From positions 3,363,501 to 3,427,500 of the forward strand of contig NZ_UFSM01000001.1 of NCBI RefSeq assembly GCF_900445235.1: a DNA stretch of 64,000 bases, given 5' to 3'. This DNA comes from Aminobacter aminovorans (lineage in GTDB: Bacteria; Pseudomonadota; Alphaproteobacteria; Rhizobiales; Rhizobiaceae). This document shows positions 1 to 7,569 of this stretch, in pieces (positions within the stretch are counted from its first letter, which is position 1; each line of letters starts with the position of its first letter). The notes beneath the pieces were generated by a model that was not told the DNA's origin, searched no databases, and was given only the letters and a program-made list of their open reading frames with translations. The translations under genes were made by a program, and so were the position numbers.

Positions 1-709
1 GCCGGGCTGGATGCTCCCAAACGGGAAGCTCTTGCCAGTCAATACCGCAGCCCACATCTCAGTCTTGCCGCTCCAAAAAGCAGGCGTGCAGTCATTGCAC
101 GCCGCTACCAATCGCAGGCCGAATACGCGGCCCCCTCGATTAACGAGTGGTAACCAGAGAAGGTTAACCGAGTCTTTGTCGGAATACTCCCCCAAAGCGT
201 TGTCGCGCCCGCCTTTGCCGGCGTCGGAAATCGGGGTTGCGCTCAACCTCGCCAAATCATAAAAGCGACATTGGATCACTGCAATCCAGGGCCCGCGCCC
301 TCAGCGCCTTCCGCTAGGGAACCACGCGACGAGCGATGGCCCGCCTCGCTACAGAGACAGTTTCAGTGATCGCGACGAGATTCGCAGGCGCGGCCCGTGG
401 CGGGGTAGCGACTGCGTGAGAAAAACGGCCGGACACTATCTCCGCGCCGGCTCTGTAAGAGCAAAGTAACTGGTCCGGATTCCCGGGCTTAGATTTGAAA
501 CAAGGTTCCGCAAGGTCACGCATTGGCCACAGACGCAATCATGGACAGGTCCGCAGGTAACCGCGCCATCACGGCAGCGGGCGGCACCGCCATGGCGTTT
601 TGGCTGCGACCGGCGGGCGCAAAATCATCCGGCACCCACTCATCAGCAAACCCACGGCGGCGGACGAGTTCCCGCAGGCCGCAGCTGACGGCTGCCGGGA
701 GGACAAATA
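1..709 (+). promoter_or_regulatory. Gene-free region and long leader upstream of rne
   Basis: About 700 bases hold no convincing gene; short open frames on both strands have no recognisable protein. A GGTAACC/GGTTAACC pair lies at 149-169. The last 15 bases before the rne start carry a good ribosome binding site (GGGAGGA, 5 bases from the ATG). rne mRNAs in other bacteria have long 5' untranslated regions through which RNase E controls its own level, so part of this stretch is probably leader. The transcription start cannot be placed from sequence. A divergent gene may begin left of the window. Confidence 0.45.
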
Positions 710-3559
710 ATGCCCAACAAGATGCTGATAGACGCCTCCCACCCGGAGGAAACACGAGTTGTCGTAGTTCGCGGTAACCGTATTGAAGAATTTGATTTCG
801 AATCACAGGACAAGAAGCAGCTCAAAGGAAACATCTACCTCGCCCGCGTAACGCGGGTTGAGCCGTCTCTTCAGGCTGCCTTTGTCGAGTATGGCGGGAA
901 CCGTCACGGCTTCCTCGCCTTCAGCGAAATCCATCCCGATTATTACCAGATCCCGGTCGCCGATCGGCAGGCGCTGCTGCGCGCCGAAGCGGAAGAAGCC
1001 GAGGACGAAGAAGACGAAGACAACGACGGCGACGACAGCAAGAGCCAGGATCGCAACCGTGGCCGCCGCAGGCGGCGCGGCGGCAAGAACCGTGGCCGCA
1101 ACGACGAGAACAAGCCCGAGGGTGCGAGCGACGACGACAATGCGTCCTCCGAGGATGACGGCGAATCGAGTGCCGCAAGCGACGCTTCCGATGCCAATGC
1201 CGATGCTTCCGCTGTCGATGAAGGCAATGGTGGTTCCGACGAGCGCGAGCCGACGTCGATCGCCGCATCGGTCGATGCCGACGTCGTGTCCGAACGGGCA
1301 CCTAAGCCGACGGTCATCGAAAACGACAACGGCGGCGTGATCGAGGAAGTGCATTCGACCCACCACGACGACCACGAGATCGAGTCGGTCGGCGCCGAAG
1401 ACGCGCTCGAAGAGGTGCGCAACCGCCGCAAGCCCGTTCGCCGCCACTACAAGATCCAGGAAGTCATCAAGCGCCGCCAGATTCTCCTGGTCCAGGTGGT
1501 CAAGGAAGAGCGCGGCAACAAGGGCGCTGCTCTTACCACCTATCTGTCGCTCGCCGGCCGCTATTCGGTGCTGATGCCCAATACGGCGCGCGGCGGCGGC
1601 ATTTCGCGCAAGATCACCAATGCCCAGGACCGCAAGCGCCTGAAGGAAGTCGTTGCCGATCTGGAAGTGCCGAAGGGCATGGGCGTCATCCTGCGCACCG
1701 CAGGTGAGAGCCGTACCAAGGCCGAGATCAAGCGCGACTACGAGTATCTGATGCGCCTGTGGGAGAACGTCCGCAGCCTGACGCTGCAGTCGACGGCTCC
1801 AGCCTTGGTCTATGAGGAAGGCAGCCTGATCAAGCGATCGGTGCGCGACCTCTACAACAAGGACATCGACGAGGTTCTCGTCGCTGGCGAAGACGGCTAC
1901 CGCGAAGCCAAGGACTTCATGCGCATGCTGATGCCCAGCCATGCCAAGGTGGTCCAGCCTTACCGCGACATCACACCAATTTTCGTGCGCAGCGGCATCG
2001 AATCGCAGCTCGAGCGCATGGTCCAGCCGCAGGTGACGCTGAAGTCGGGCGGTTACATCATCATCAACCAGACCGAAGCGCTGGTGGCCATCGACGTCAA
2101 CTCCGGGCGCTCCACCAAGGAGCATTCGATCGAGGAGACGGCACTACACACCAACCTTGAAGCCGCCGAGGAAGTCGCTCGCCAGCTCAGGCTACGCGAC
2201 CTCGCCGGCCTGATCGTCATCGACTTCATCGACATGGAGGAGAACCGCAACAACCGTGCGGTCGAAAAGAAGCTCAAGGATTGCCTGAAGAACGACCGCG
2301 CCCGCATCCAGGTCGGCCGTATCTCGCATTTCGGCCTGATGGAGATGTCGCGCCAGCGCATCCGCGCCAGCGTGCTCGAATCGACGATGAAGCCCTGCCC
2401 GCATTGCGGCGGCACCGGCCATGTCCGTTCGGACTCCTCGGTGGCACTCCAGGTCGTGCGCGCCATCGAAGAGTTCCTGCTCAAGGACTCGCGCAGCCAC
2501 ATCACCGTCAAGACGCCGGTGGCGACCGCGCTCTACGTGCTCAACCACAAGCGCTCAACGCTGGTCGATCTCGAAAACCGCTTCGGGGTGACGATCACGC
2601 TCGAGGCCGACGACAGCGTCGGCTCGCAGAACCATGCCATCTTCCGCGGCGCCATTGCCGAGAAGCCGGCGAACTTCGCCCTGCCCGTCGCGGCTCCGGC
2701 CTATGAAGAGCCTGAGGAAATCGAAGACGAGATCGTCGAAGAGGAAGAAGAGGCGGTCGTTGTAGAGGCACAGCCTGCGCGTGCGCCACAGCCGGCTGCT
2801 GCAGCCGAAGGCGGTGAGCAGCATGACCGCAAGCGCCGCAAGCGCCGGCGCCGCCGTGGCGGCCGCGATCGTGACCGCGAGCACGGCGCTCCGCAGGAAG
2901 GTGCCGTCGTCGCCGGCGAGGCCAACGAAGCCGAAGATGGCGAAGAGGACGTCGCCGCTGAAGCCGTTGTTTCCGAGGAAGCCGGTGAAATCGCAGCCGT
3001 CGACGCGACCGCGGCCGAAGATGCCGCAGCCAAGAAGCGGCGTCGCGGCAAGCGGGGCGGCAAGCGCAACCGCAAGGAAGACGAAGAGCAGTCGGCTGAA
3101 GGCAGCGAACAGGTCGCAGCCGACGACACTGCCGTCGCCGAGACCGCTGCAAGCGAGGTCGTGACCACTGATGTGGTGACGGTCGAAGTGGACGCCGACG
3201 AGCCGGAAGCTGTCGTCGAAGCCAAGCCGAAGAAGGCGCTGCGCCGTTCGGCCAAGGCCAAGAAGGCAGAGGCCGAAGCTGAAGCAGTTGCAGAGGCTCC
3301 CGCCGCCGAGGTTGTTGCCGAGGCCGCTGCACCTGAAGCCGAAGCCAAGCCCGGCAAGAAGGCGGCAAAACCGCGTGCGCCACGCCGCAAGGCCGCCGCC
3401 GCTCCGGCCGAGGACGACGTCGTTTCCGAAGCCCCGGCCGCAACTCCGGTCGCGCCTGAAACACCGGTGGTCACTTCGGTTGTTGAGGCCGAAGAAGCTG
3501 CATCCGGCGATGCCAAGCCGAAAAAAGGCGGTTGGTGGCAGCGCAAGGGCTTTTTCTAA
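710..3559 (+). CDS. rne: Ribonuclease E (RNase E/G family endoribonuclease)
   Basis: Endoribonuclease that starts mRNA decay and matures rRNA and tRNA precursors, and scaffolds the RNA degradosome. The 949-residue protein has an S1 domain near residues 38-82 that is interrupted by a roughly 155-residue acidic then Arg/Gly-rich insertion and resumes near 245. Catalytic aspartates are visible at D462 (AIDVNSGR) and D505 (VIDFIDM), and the zinc-link pair at C563 and C566 (CPHC). After about residue 690 the chain is Glu/Ala/Lys-rich with RKRRKRRRRRGG-type basic patches, typical of the disordered degradosome-binding tail. The ATG at 710 follows a strong GGGAGGA site. Followed by a clear intrinsic terminator, so probably monocistronic. 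Identity is secure. Confidence 0.97.
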   Translation: MPNKMLIDASHPEETRVVVVRGNRIEEFDFESQDKKQLKGNIYLARVTRVEPSLQAAFVEYGGNRHGFLAFSEIHPDYYQIPVADRQALLRAEAEEAEDEEDEDNDGDDSKSQDRNRGRRRRRGGKNRGRNDENKPEGASDDDNASSEDDGESSAASDASDANADASAVDEGNGGSDEREPTSIAASVDADVVSERAPKPTVIENDNGGVIEEVHSTHHDDHEIESVGAEDALEEVRNRRKPVRRHYKIQEVIKRRQILLVQVVKEERGNKGAALTTYLSLAGRYSVLMPNTARGGGISRKITNAQDRKRLKEVVADLEVPKGMGVILRTAGESRTKAEIKRDYEYLMRLWENVRSLTLQSTAPALVYEEGSLIKRSVRDLYNKDIDEVLVAGEDGYREAKDFMRMLMPSHAKVVQPYRDITPIFVRSGIESQLERMVQPQVTLKSGGYIIINQTEALVAIDVNSGRSTKEHSIEETALHTNLEAAEEVARQLRLRDLAGLIVIDFIDMEENRNNRAVEKKLKDCLKNDRARIQVGRISHFGLMEMSRQRIRASVLESTMKPCPHCGGTGHVRSDSSVALQVVRAIEEFLLKDSRSHITVKTPVATALYVLNHKRSTLVDLENRFGVTITLEADDSVGSQNHAIFRGAIAEKPANFALPVAAPAYEEPEEIEDEIVEEEEEAVVVEAQPARAPQPAAAAEGGEQHDRKRRKRRRRRGGRDRDREHGAPQEGAVVAGEANEAEDGEEDVAAEAVVSEEAGEIAAVDATAAEDAAAKKRRRGKRGGKRNRKEDEEQSAEGSEQVAADDTAVAETAASEVVTTDVVTVEVDADEPEAVVEAKPKKALRRSAKAKKAEAEAEAVAEAPAAEVVAEAAAPEAEAKPGKKAAKPRAPRRKAAAAPAEDDVVSEAPAATPVAPETPVVTSVVEAEEAASGDAKPKKGGWWQRKGFF

Positions 3560-3580
3560 GCTTCCATTTCTCTGATCTAA

Positions 3581-3614
3581 AAGACCCCGATCAGCATTCG
3601 CCGGTCGGGGTCTT
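3581..3614 (+). terminator. Intrinsic terminator of rne
   Basis: A perfect 10-bp stem, AAGACCCCGA with TCGGGGTCTT, closes a 14-base loop 22 bases after the rne stop. The T-tract after it is short. Confidence 0.8.
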
Positions 3615-3648
3615 CAATTTGTGAGATTATTTTGCTTGCCGTCCGAAC

Positions 3649-3680
3649 CCATTTGCACCGATATACGGCTCGGCAAATGG
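3649..3680. promoter_or_regulatory. Perfect inverted repeat upstream of mucR, candidate operator
   Basis: CCATTTGC at 3649-3656 is exactly complementary to GCAAATGG at 3673-3680, with a 16-base spacer, 45 bases before the mucR start. The arms are too far apart for a terminator and lie in the promoter region. MucR/Ros proteins are known to repress their own genes, so an autoregulatory site is a reasonable inference. Confidence 0.4.
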
Positions 3681-3724
3681 TTAGACTCATAGTTTGCTTT
3701 TAATACTGCCCGGAGAGACGGCCG

Positions 3725-4186
3725 ATGACGAGTGATAGCAAGATCGACATCCTAGGACTGACTGCCCATATCGTCAGCGCCTATGTAGAGAACAACAAGG
3801 TTCCTGCAACTGGCCTGCCAGAGTTGATCGCCAGCATCAACGCGTCGATCCTGTCGCTCGACCAGCCGGCCGAAGAGCCAGCCGAAGCCCAGCAGCCAGC
3901 GGTGAACCCGAAGCGCTCAGTCCATCCTGACTACATCGTCTGCCTGGAGGACGGGAAGAAGTTCAAGTCTTTGAAGCGCCATCTCTCGGTGCATTTCGGC
4001 CTGACGCCTGAGGAATACCGCGCCAAATGGGGCCTGCCGGCCGATTATCCGATGGTTGCGCCGAACTATGCCGCGGCGCGCTCGCAACTGGCCAAGTCGC
4101 TCGGCCTCGGCCGCAAGGCTGGTGCTGCGTCGTCGAAGACAGTGGCTGCACCGGCCAAGACACGCGGCCGCGCCAAGAAGGCATAA
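3725..4186 (+). CDS. mucR: MucR/Ros family transcriptional regulator
   Basis: Global repressor of the Ros/MucR family, which in rhizobia and brucellae controls exopolysaccharide, motility and host-interaction genes. The 153-residue protein has the conserved core with the zinc-finger-like segment VCLEDGKKFKSLKRHLSVH. The ligand pattern is Cys-x2-Asp-x9-His-x3-His: the second cysteine of classical Ros is aspartate, as in several known MucR proteins. The C-terminal tail is Lys/Ala-rich. The ATG at 3725 has an upstream GGAGAGA. The gene stands alone between two terminators, with an inverted repeat in its promoter. Family assignment is firm; which paralogue of MucR it is cannot be told here. Confidence 0.93.
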   Translation: MTSDSKIDILGLTAHIVSAYVENNKVPATGLPELIASINASILSLDQPAEEPAEAQQPAVNPKRSVHPDYIVCLEDGKKFKSLKRHLSVHFGLTPEEYRAKWGLPADYPMVAPNYAAARSQLAKSLGLGRKAGAASSKTVAAPAKTRGRAKKA

Positions 4187-4204
4187 TTTCTGGAAATTCA
4201 GGAA

Positions 4205-4236
4205 CGCGCTTCGGGCTCTCCCGGGGCGCGTTTTTT
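4205..4236 (+). terminator. Intrinsic terminator of mucR
   Basis: An 11-bp stem (CGCGCTTCGGG with CCCGGGGCGCG, two G-T pairs) with a CTCT loop is followed by six T residues, 19 bases after the mucR stop. It ends just before the converging stop of the next gene. Confidence 0.88.
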
Positions 4237-4237
4237 G

Positions 4238-4525
4238 CTACGCGGCGACAACATCCGCCGAGAAGCGCAGTTCTCGCATCGGACGCACGCGTTGCGTCGT
4301 CCGATCATAAAGCGGATGGGCCTTGTAAGCGGCAAGCGCAGCCTGATCGGCGAACTCGGCATAGACGACGATGTCGATCTCGTCGGAGTACCAGTCGACC
4401 TTGGTGTTGACAGTCACTTCGAAGACCGTCGCGTGCGGAATATTGCCAAGCGCCGACAATTCCTCACGGATCATCTCGACGTCCTGTTTCTGCCGCGCAC
4501 TGAAAAACACGATGTGCCGGATCAA
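4238..4525 (-). CDS. Dabb (stress-responsive alpha/beta barrel) domain protein
   Basis: Ninety-five residues forming one dimeric alpha/beta barrel domain. The start MIRHIVFFSARQ and the later DIVVYAEFADQAALAAYKAH are characteristic of Dabb proteins, which are small ferredoxin-like-fold dimers related to stress-response proteins and some monooxygenases. No catalytic residues can be assigned and the substrate is unknown. Converges on mucR, the two stops being about 50 bases apart. Upstream on the same strand lies the small membrane ORF at 4627-4755, about 100 bases away, so the two could be cotranscribed. Confidence 0.85.
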   Translation of the reverse strand: MIRHIVFFSARQKQDVEMIREELSALGNIPHATVFEVTVNTKVDWYSDEIDIVVYAEFADQAALAAYKAHPLYDRTTQRVRPMRELRFSADVVAA

Positions 4526-4626
4526 GCCGCGACTCCTTCTGCTGCCTTCGCTGGCGCCTTTTGGGTCGGCTTTTGGCCGGCGTCAATCGGGCAAAACGCA
4601 GCAGCGCGGATGGCGCGGCAGATCCG

Positions 4627-4755
4627 TCAGTCCGTGACCATCCTGACGATGCGATGCACTTCGCGTACAGCTTTGGCAGTGGCATCGCCGTGGTTGTACA
4701 GAATGTCCCAGATGAGGAACAAGGCGACGCACATTATCGCGATGACGTAGCGAAT
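4627..4755 (-). CDS. Small single-pass membrane protein, probable ATT start
   Basis: A 42-residue frame reading IRYVIAIMCVALFLIWDILY followed by a polar, basic tail that ends MVTD. The first 20 residues make a clean transmembrane helix. There is no ATG, GTG or TTG between the upstream in-frame stop and this helix; the first ATG is codon 8, inside the helix and without a ribosome binding site. An ATT codon at 4755 lies 7 bases after GGGAGGG, a strong Shine-Dalgarno sequence, so I take ATT as the start. Similar short proteins are, from memory, common hypothetical proteins in rhizobia. Function unknown. Confidence 0.55.
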   Translation of the reverse strand: MRYVIAIMCVALFLIWDILYNHGDATAKAVREVHRIVRMVTD

Positions 4756-5126
4756 TTGATGCCCTCCCGGGGTGGCGCTGAAATCCGGGAAACGATGCGC
4801 GCCACAGCTTCACCCTAGACCATTAGCAATATCTAATAACAAAGAAAATCAAAGCGACAACCGGATTGCATTCGGCCAATTCTCAGGACCACGTCTGGCA
4901 TATCAGCGCTTGCCAGATGTCACTTGAAGTTCGAGATTTTGACGGTGAAGATCACGGCAGATTCACCGCAGCGCGCGGAATGCTTGGCGTCTCCGAGCCA
5001 AGTCGATCGCGAACTGACCGGAGATGCGTTCGGCGGCGCGTATCCGACCAGACAAATGCAGCGGTGCACAAGCTTGGAGCAACAGGCCCGACACGCCGTA
5101 CCGGGCAGCAAAATTGGGACGTCGAG
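4756..5126. other. Intergenic region before the cfa-like gene
   Basis: About 370 bases between the divergent small ORF and the methyltransferase gene. The methyltransferase reading frame stays open back to an ATG at 4866, but the 87 extra residues look like noncoding translation (many Arg/Ser/Thr, no family similarity). 4830-4870 is relatively AT-rich and may hold the promoters. Confidence 0.4.
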
Positions 5127-6383
5127 ATGGCCCCGCGGAACTCGGATGGTTTCACGAATCACGGCGTGACGAAGCTTCACGAAGGCAACGTCGCGGATAT
5201 TGCCCGAGGTTTGCCTGCACGCGTGCGCATGGCGCTGTCGGCGGCGCTGCACCTGCCTCGCGGTTCGCTGAAGGTGAAGATGCCGGACGGACGCAGCATC
5301 CTGGTTGGCGGCAAGGCGCCGGGACCAGAGGCAGAGATTGTTCTTCACAATTGGAAACTGCCTTCGCGCGCTTTCAGCGGCGGAACCATCGGCGTCGCGG
5401 AATCCTACATCGATGGCGACTGGGACAGTCCTGACGTCACCAGCTTCCTTGAACTGTTCGTGGTCAATAGCGAAGCCGGCGAAGGTGTTGCCGGGGGTGC
5501 CAACTGGCTGCTTTCCACCATCCAGCGCATTCGTCACTGGCTCAACGACAATACCCGTACCGGCTCCAAGCGCAACATTTCCGCCCATTATGACCTCGGC
5601 AATGCCTTCTACAGCCAGTGGCTCGATCCGAGCATGACCTACTCGTCAGGGCTTTATGCAACCGGCGCCAACGACCTCGCCGGCGCGCAGACCGAAAAGT
5701 ACCGGGCGTTGGCACGCGACACCGGCATCGGACCGAACGATCATGTGCTGGAGATCGGCTGCGGCTGGGGCGGCTTTGCCGAGTTTGCGGCGCGCGAGAT
5801 CGGCTGCAAGGTGACCGGACTGACGATCAGCCGCGAGCAGTTCGATTTCGCCCAGAAACGCATCCACAATGCCGGGCTTTCCGACAAGGTCGAGCTCAAG
5901 TTGCAGGATTATCGCGACGAGACCGGCCGCTACGATCGCATCGCCTCGATCGAGATGTTCGAGGCTGTGGGCGAAAAATACTGGCCGGCGTTCTTTGCCA
6001 AGATGAAGCAGTGCCTGCCGTCGGGCGGCACTGCGGGCCTGCAGATCATCACCATCAACGAGGCGGCCTATCCCGTCTACCGCAAGCGGCCCGACTTCAT
6101 CCAACGCTACGTCTTTCCCGGCGGCATGTTGCCGACGCCGACGCTGCTCAAGTCACTCGGCGCAGACCATGGCCTGGACTATCTGCGCGAGCGAGTCTTT
6201 CCGCAGGACTACGCCCGGACGCTGGCCGAGTGGCGAACGCGTTTCTGGTCGTCCTGGGAGCGTATCGTGCCGCTCGGCTTCGACGACCGCTTCAAAAAGC
6301 TCTGGGAGTTCTATCTCCATTATTGCGAAGCCGGCTTCCGCGCCGAATATATCGACGTCAGGCAGGTTGTATATAAGGCCTGA
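5127..6383 (+). CDS. cfa: Cyclopropane-fatty-acid-phospholipid synthase family methyltransferase
   Basis: S-adenosylmethionine-dependent enzyme that adds a methylene bridge to unsaturated acyl chains of membrane phospholipids. With the ATG at 5127 the protein has 418 residues, usual for the family. Visible features: an N-terminal region of about 130 residues, HYDLGNAFYSQWLDPSMTYS for lipid binding, the SAM motif VLEIGCGWGGF at about 207-217, and a late cysteine C400 in HYCEAGFRAEYIDVRQV, matching the conserved active-site region of E. coli Cfa. GGGAC lies 5-6 bases before this start. The frame is open upstream to 4866 but that part is not conserved-looking. Rhizobia often carry two paralogues, so the exact role (cfa or a related lipid methylase) is open. 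Confidence 0.88.
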   Translation: MAPRNSDGFTNHGVTKLHEGNVADIARGLPARVRMALSAALHLPRGSLKVKMPDGRSILVGGKAPGPEAEIVLHNWKLPSRAFSGGTIGVAESYIDGDWDSPDVTSFLELFVVNSEAGEGVAGGANWLLSTIQRIRHWLNDNTRTGSKRNISAHYDLGNAFYSQWLDPSMTYSSGLYATGANDLAGAQTEKYRALARDTGIGPNDHVLEIGCGWGGFAEFAAREIGCKVTGLTISREQFDFAQKRIHNAGLSDKVELKLQDYRDETGRYDRIASIEMFEAVGEKYWPAFFAKMKQCLPSGGTAGLQIITINEAAYPVYRKRPDFIQRYVFPGGMLPTPTLLKSLGADHGLDYLRERVFPQDYARTLAEWRTRFWSSWERIVPLGFDDRFKKLWEFYLHYCEAGFRAEYIDVRQVVYKA

Positions 6384-6524
6384 TAATCTCGATTCACAAT
6401 GATGCAGACCTGCCGGACACTGGAGGTCGGCGGACCATAACTTATTGTTGCTTGTTTTGTGCCGCTAAAAAGCCGAACCGTTGCTGAATCTGGCTCCGCA
6501 CACAGCGTCGGAGCGAATCAAGTC

Positions 6525-7505
6525 ATGCGCAAACGCAGCCTTTTTCTTCTTTCAACGCTCGCCCTTGCCGGAGCAGTCTACATCAACAACGCGTCGTTGC
6601 TTTCCAACCGTCCTGGCGGCAAGCCGGTCGTCCTTGCCCATCGCGGGCTGGCGCAGGAATACGACCGCACCGGGCTGACCGGTGAGACCTGCACCGCCGG
6701 GCGCATGCTTCCAGCACGGCACGATTATCTCGAAAACACGATACGCTCGATGGACGCCGCCTTCGCGCGCGGCGCCGACGTGCTGGAACTCGATGTGCAT
6801 GCCACCACCGACGGCAAGTTCGCGGTATTCCACGACTGGACGGTGGACTGCCGTACCGAAGGCAGCGGCGAGACGCGCAGCCATTCGATGTCAGACCTCA
6901 AGAAGCTTGACGTCGGCTACGGCTACACCGCCGACGGCGGCAAGACCTATCCCTTTCGCGGCCAAGGCGTCGGCCTGATGCCCTCGCTCGACGAGGTGAT
7001 GGAGCAATTCCCTGATCGGCGCTTCCACATCAACGTCAAAAGTAACGACGCCAAGGACGGCGAGGCAATGGCGACCTTTCTTTCGGCCTTGCCCCCGGAA
7101 CGCCAGGCAGCTTTGACCGTAGTTGGCGGCGACAGGCCGTTGCAGGCAATCAAGGCCACCCTGCCCGGCATGCGTACGCTCAGCAAGAAATCGCTGACGC
7201 GCTGCTTGCTGCGCTACGCAGGACTAGGCTGGAGCGGCTACGTGCCGGAGGACTGCAGGGGCACGACACTGGGCATTCCAATCAACATTGCCCCCTGGCT
7301 ATGGGGTTGGCCGAATCGTTTGCTCGACCGGATGGAAAACGCCGGCACCAATGTCTACTTGTTCGGGCCCTATGACGGCGGCGGATTTTCTGACGGCATC
7401 GATGATCCCGCCATGATCGAGACGCTGCCGGCTGGCTATTCGGGCGGCATTTCCACCGATGCACTGGATCTGGTCATGCCGGCGATCGAACGCCGGGCCA
7501 ACTGA
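6525..7505 (+). CDS. Secreted glycerophosphodiester phosphodiesterase
   Basis: Hydrolyses glycerophosphodiesters to glycerol-3-phosphate and an alcohol. The 326-residue product starts MRKRSLFLLSTLALAGAVYI, a signal peptide or N-terminal anchor, so it acts outside the cytoplasm. GDPD motifs in order: LAHRGL (H39-R40), ENT, the metal-binding ELDVH, and FHDWTVD. An ATG at 6525 is preceded by GGAG 11 bases away; a GTG at 6459 would add 22 residues without a better site. It converges on the cyclic phosphodiesterase gene across a strong hairpin, so two phosphate-ester scavenging enzymes sit tail to tail. Confidence 0.88.
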   Translation: MRKRSLFLLSTLALAGAVYINNASLLSNRPGGKPVVLAHRGLAQEYDRTGLTGETCTAGRMLPARHDYLENTIRSMDAAFARGADVLELDVHATTDGKFAVFHDWTVDCRTEGSGETRSHSMSDLKKLDVGYGYTADGGKTYPFRGQGVGLMPSLDEVMEQFPDRRFHINVKSNDAKDGEAMATFLSALPPERQAALTVVGGDRPLQAIKATLPGMRTLSKKSLTRCLLRYAGLGWSGYVPEDCRGTTLGIPINIAPWLWGWPNRLLDRMENAGTNVYLFGPYDGGGFSDGIDDPAMIETLPAGYSGGISTDALDLVMPAIERRAN

Positions 7506-7524
7506 CCGGCCCTTGTGCAAACGA

Positions 7525-7553
7525 AAGGGCGGCCGGATCCCTCCGGCCGCCTT
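7525..7553. terminator. Bidirectional hairpin between converging phosphoesterase genes
   Basis: Stem AAGGGCGGCCGG / CCGGCCGCCTT around a 6-base loop lies 20 bases after one stop and 17 bases after the other. T-tracts are short on both sides. Confidence 0.65.
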
Positions 7554-7569
7554 CCCGATCCGCCAAATC

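Noticed and set aside
149..169. TTAA-type CtrA binding site in the rne leader
   Set aside because: The spacing and half-site order do not fit TTAA-N7-TTAAC; only a partial match can be made.
803..2125. Open frame of 440 codons on the minus strand inside rne
   Set aside because: It is a shadow of the GC-rich rne coding sequence; the protein has no family-like motifs and no start signal, and rne itself is certain.
4866..5126. Upstream extension of the cfa-like gene by 87 codons
   Set aside because: The extension has no similarity to the family and is Arg/Thr-rich; the family-like part begins after 5127.
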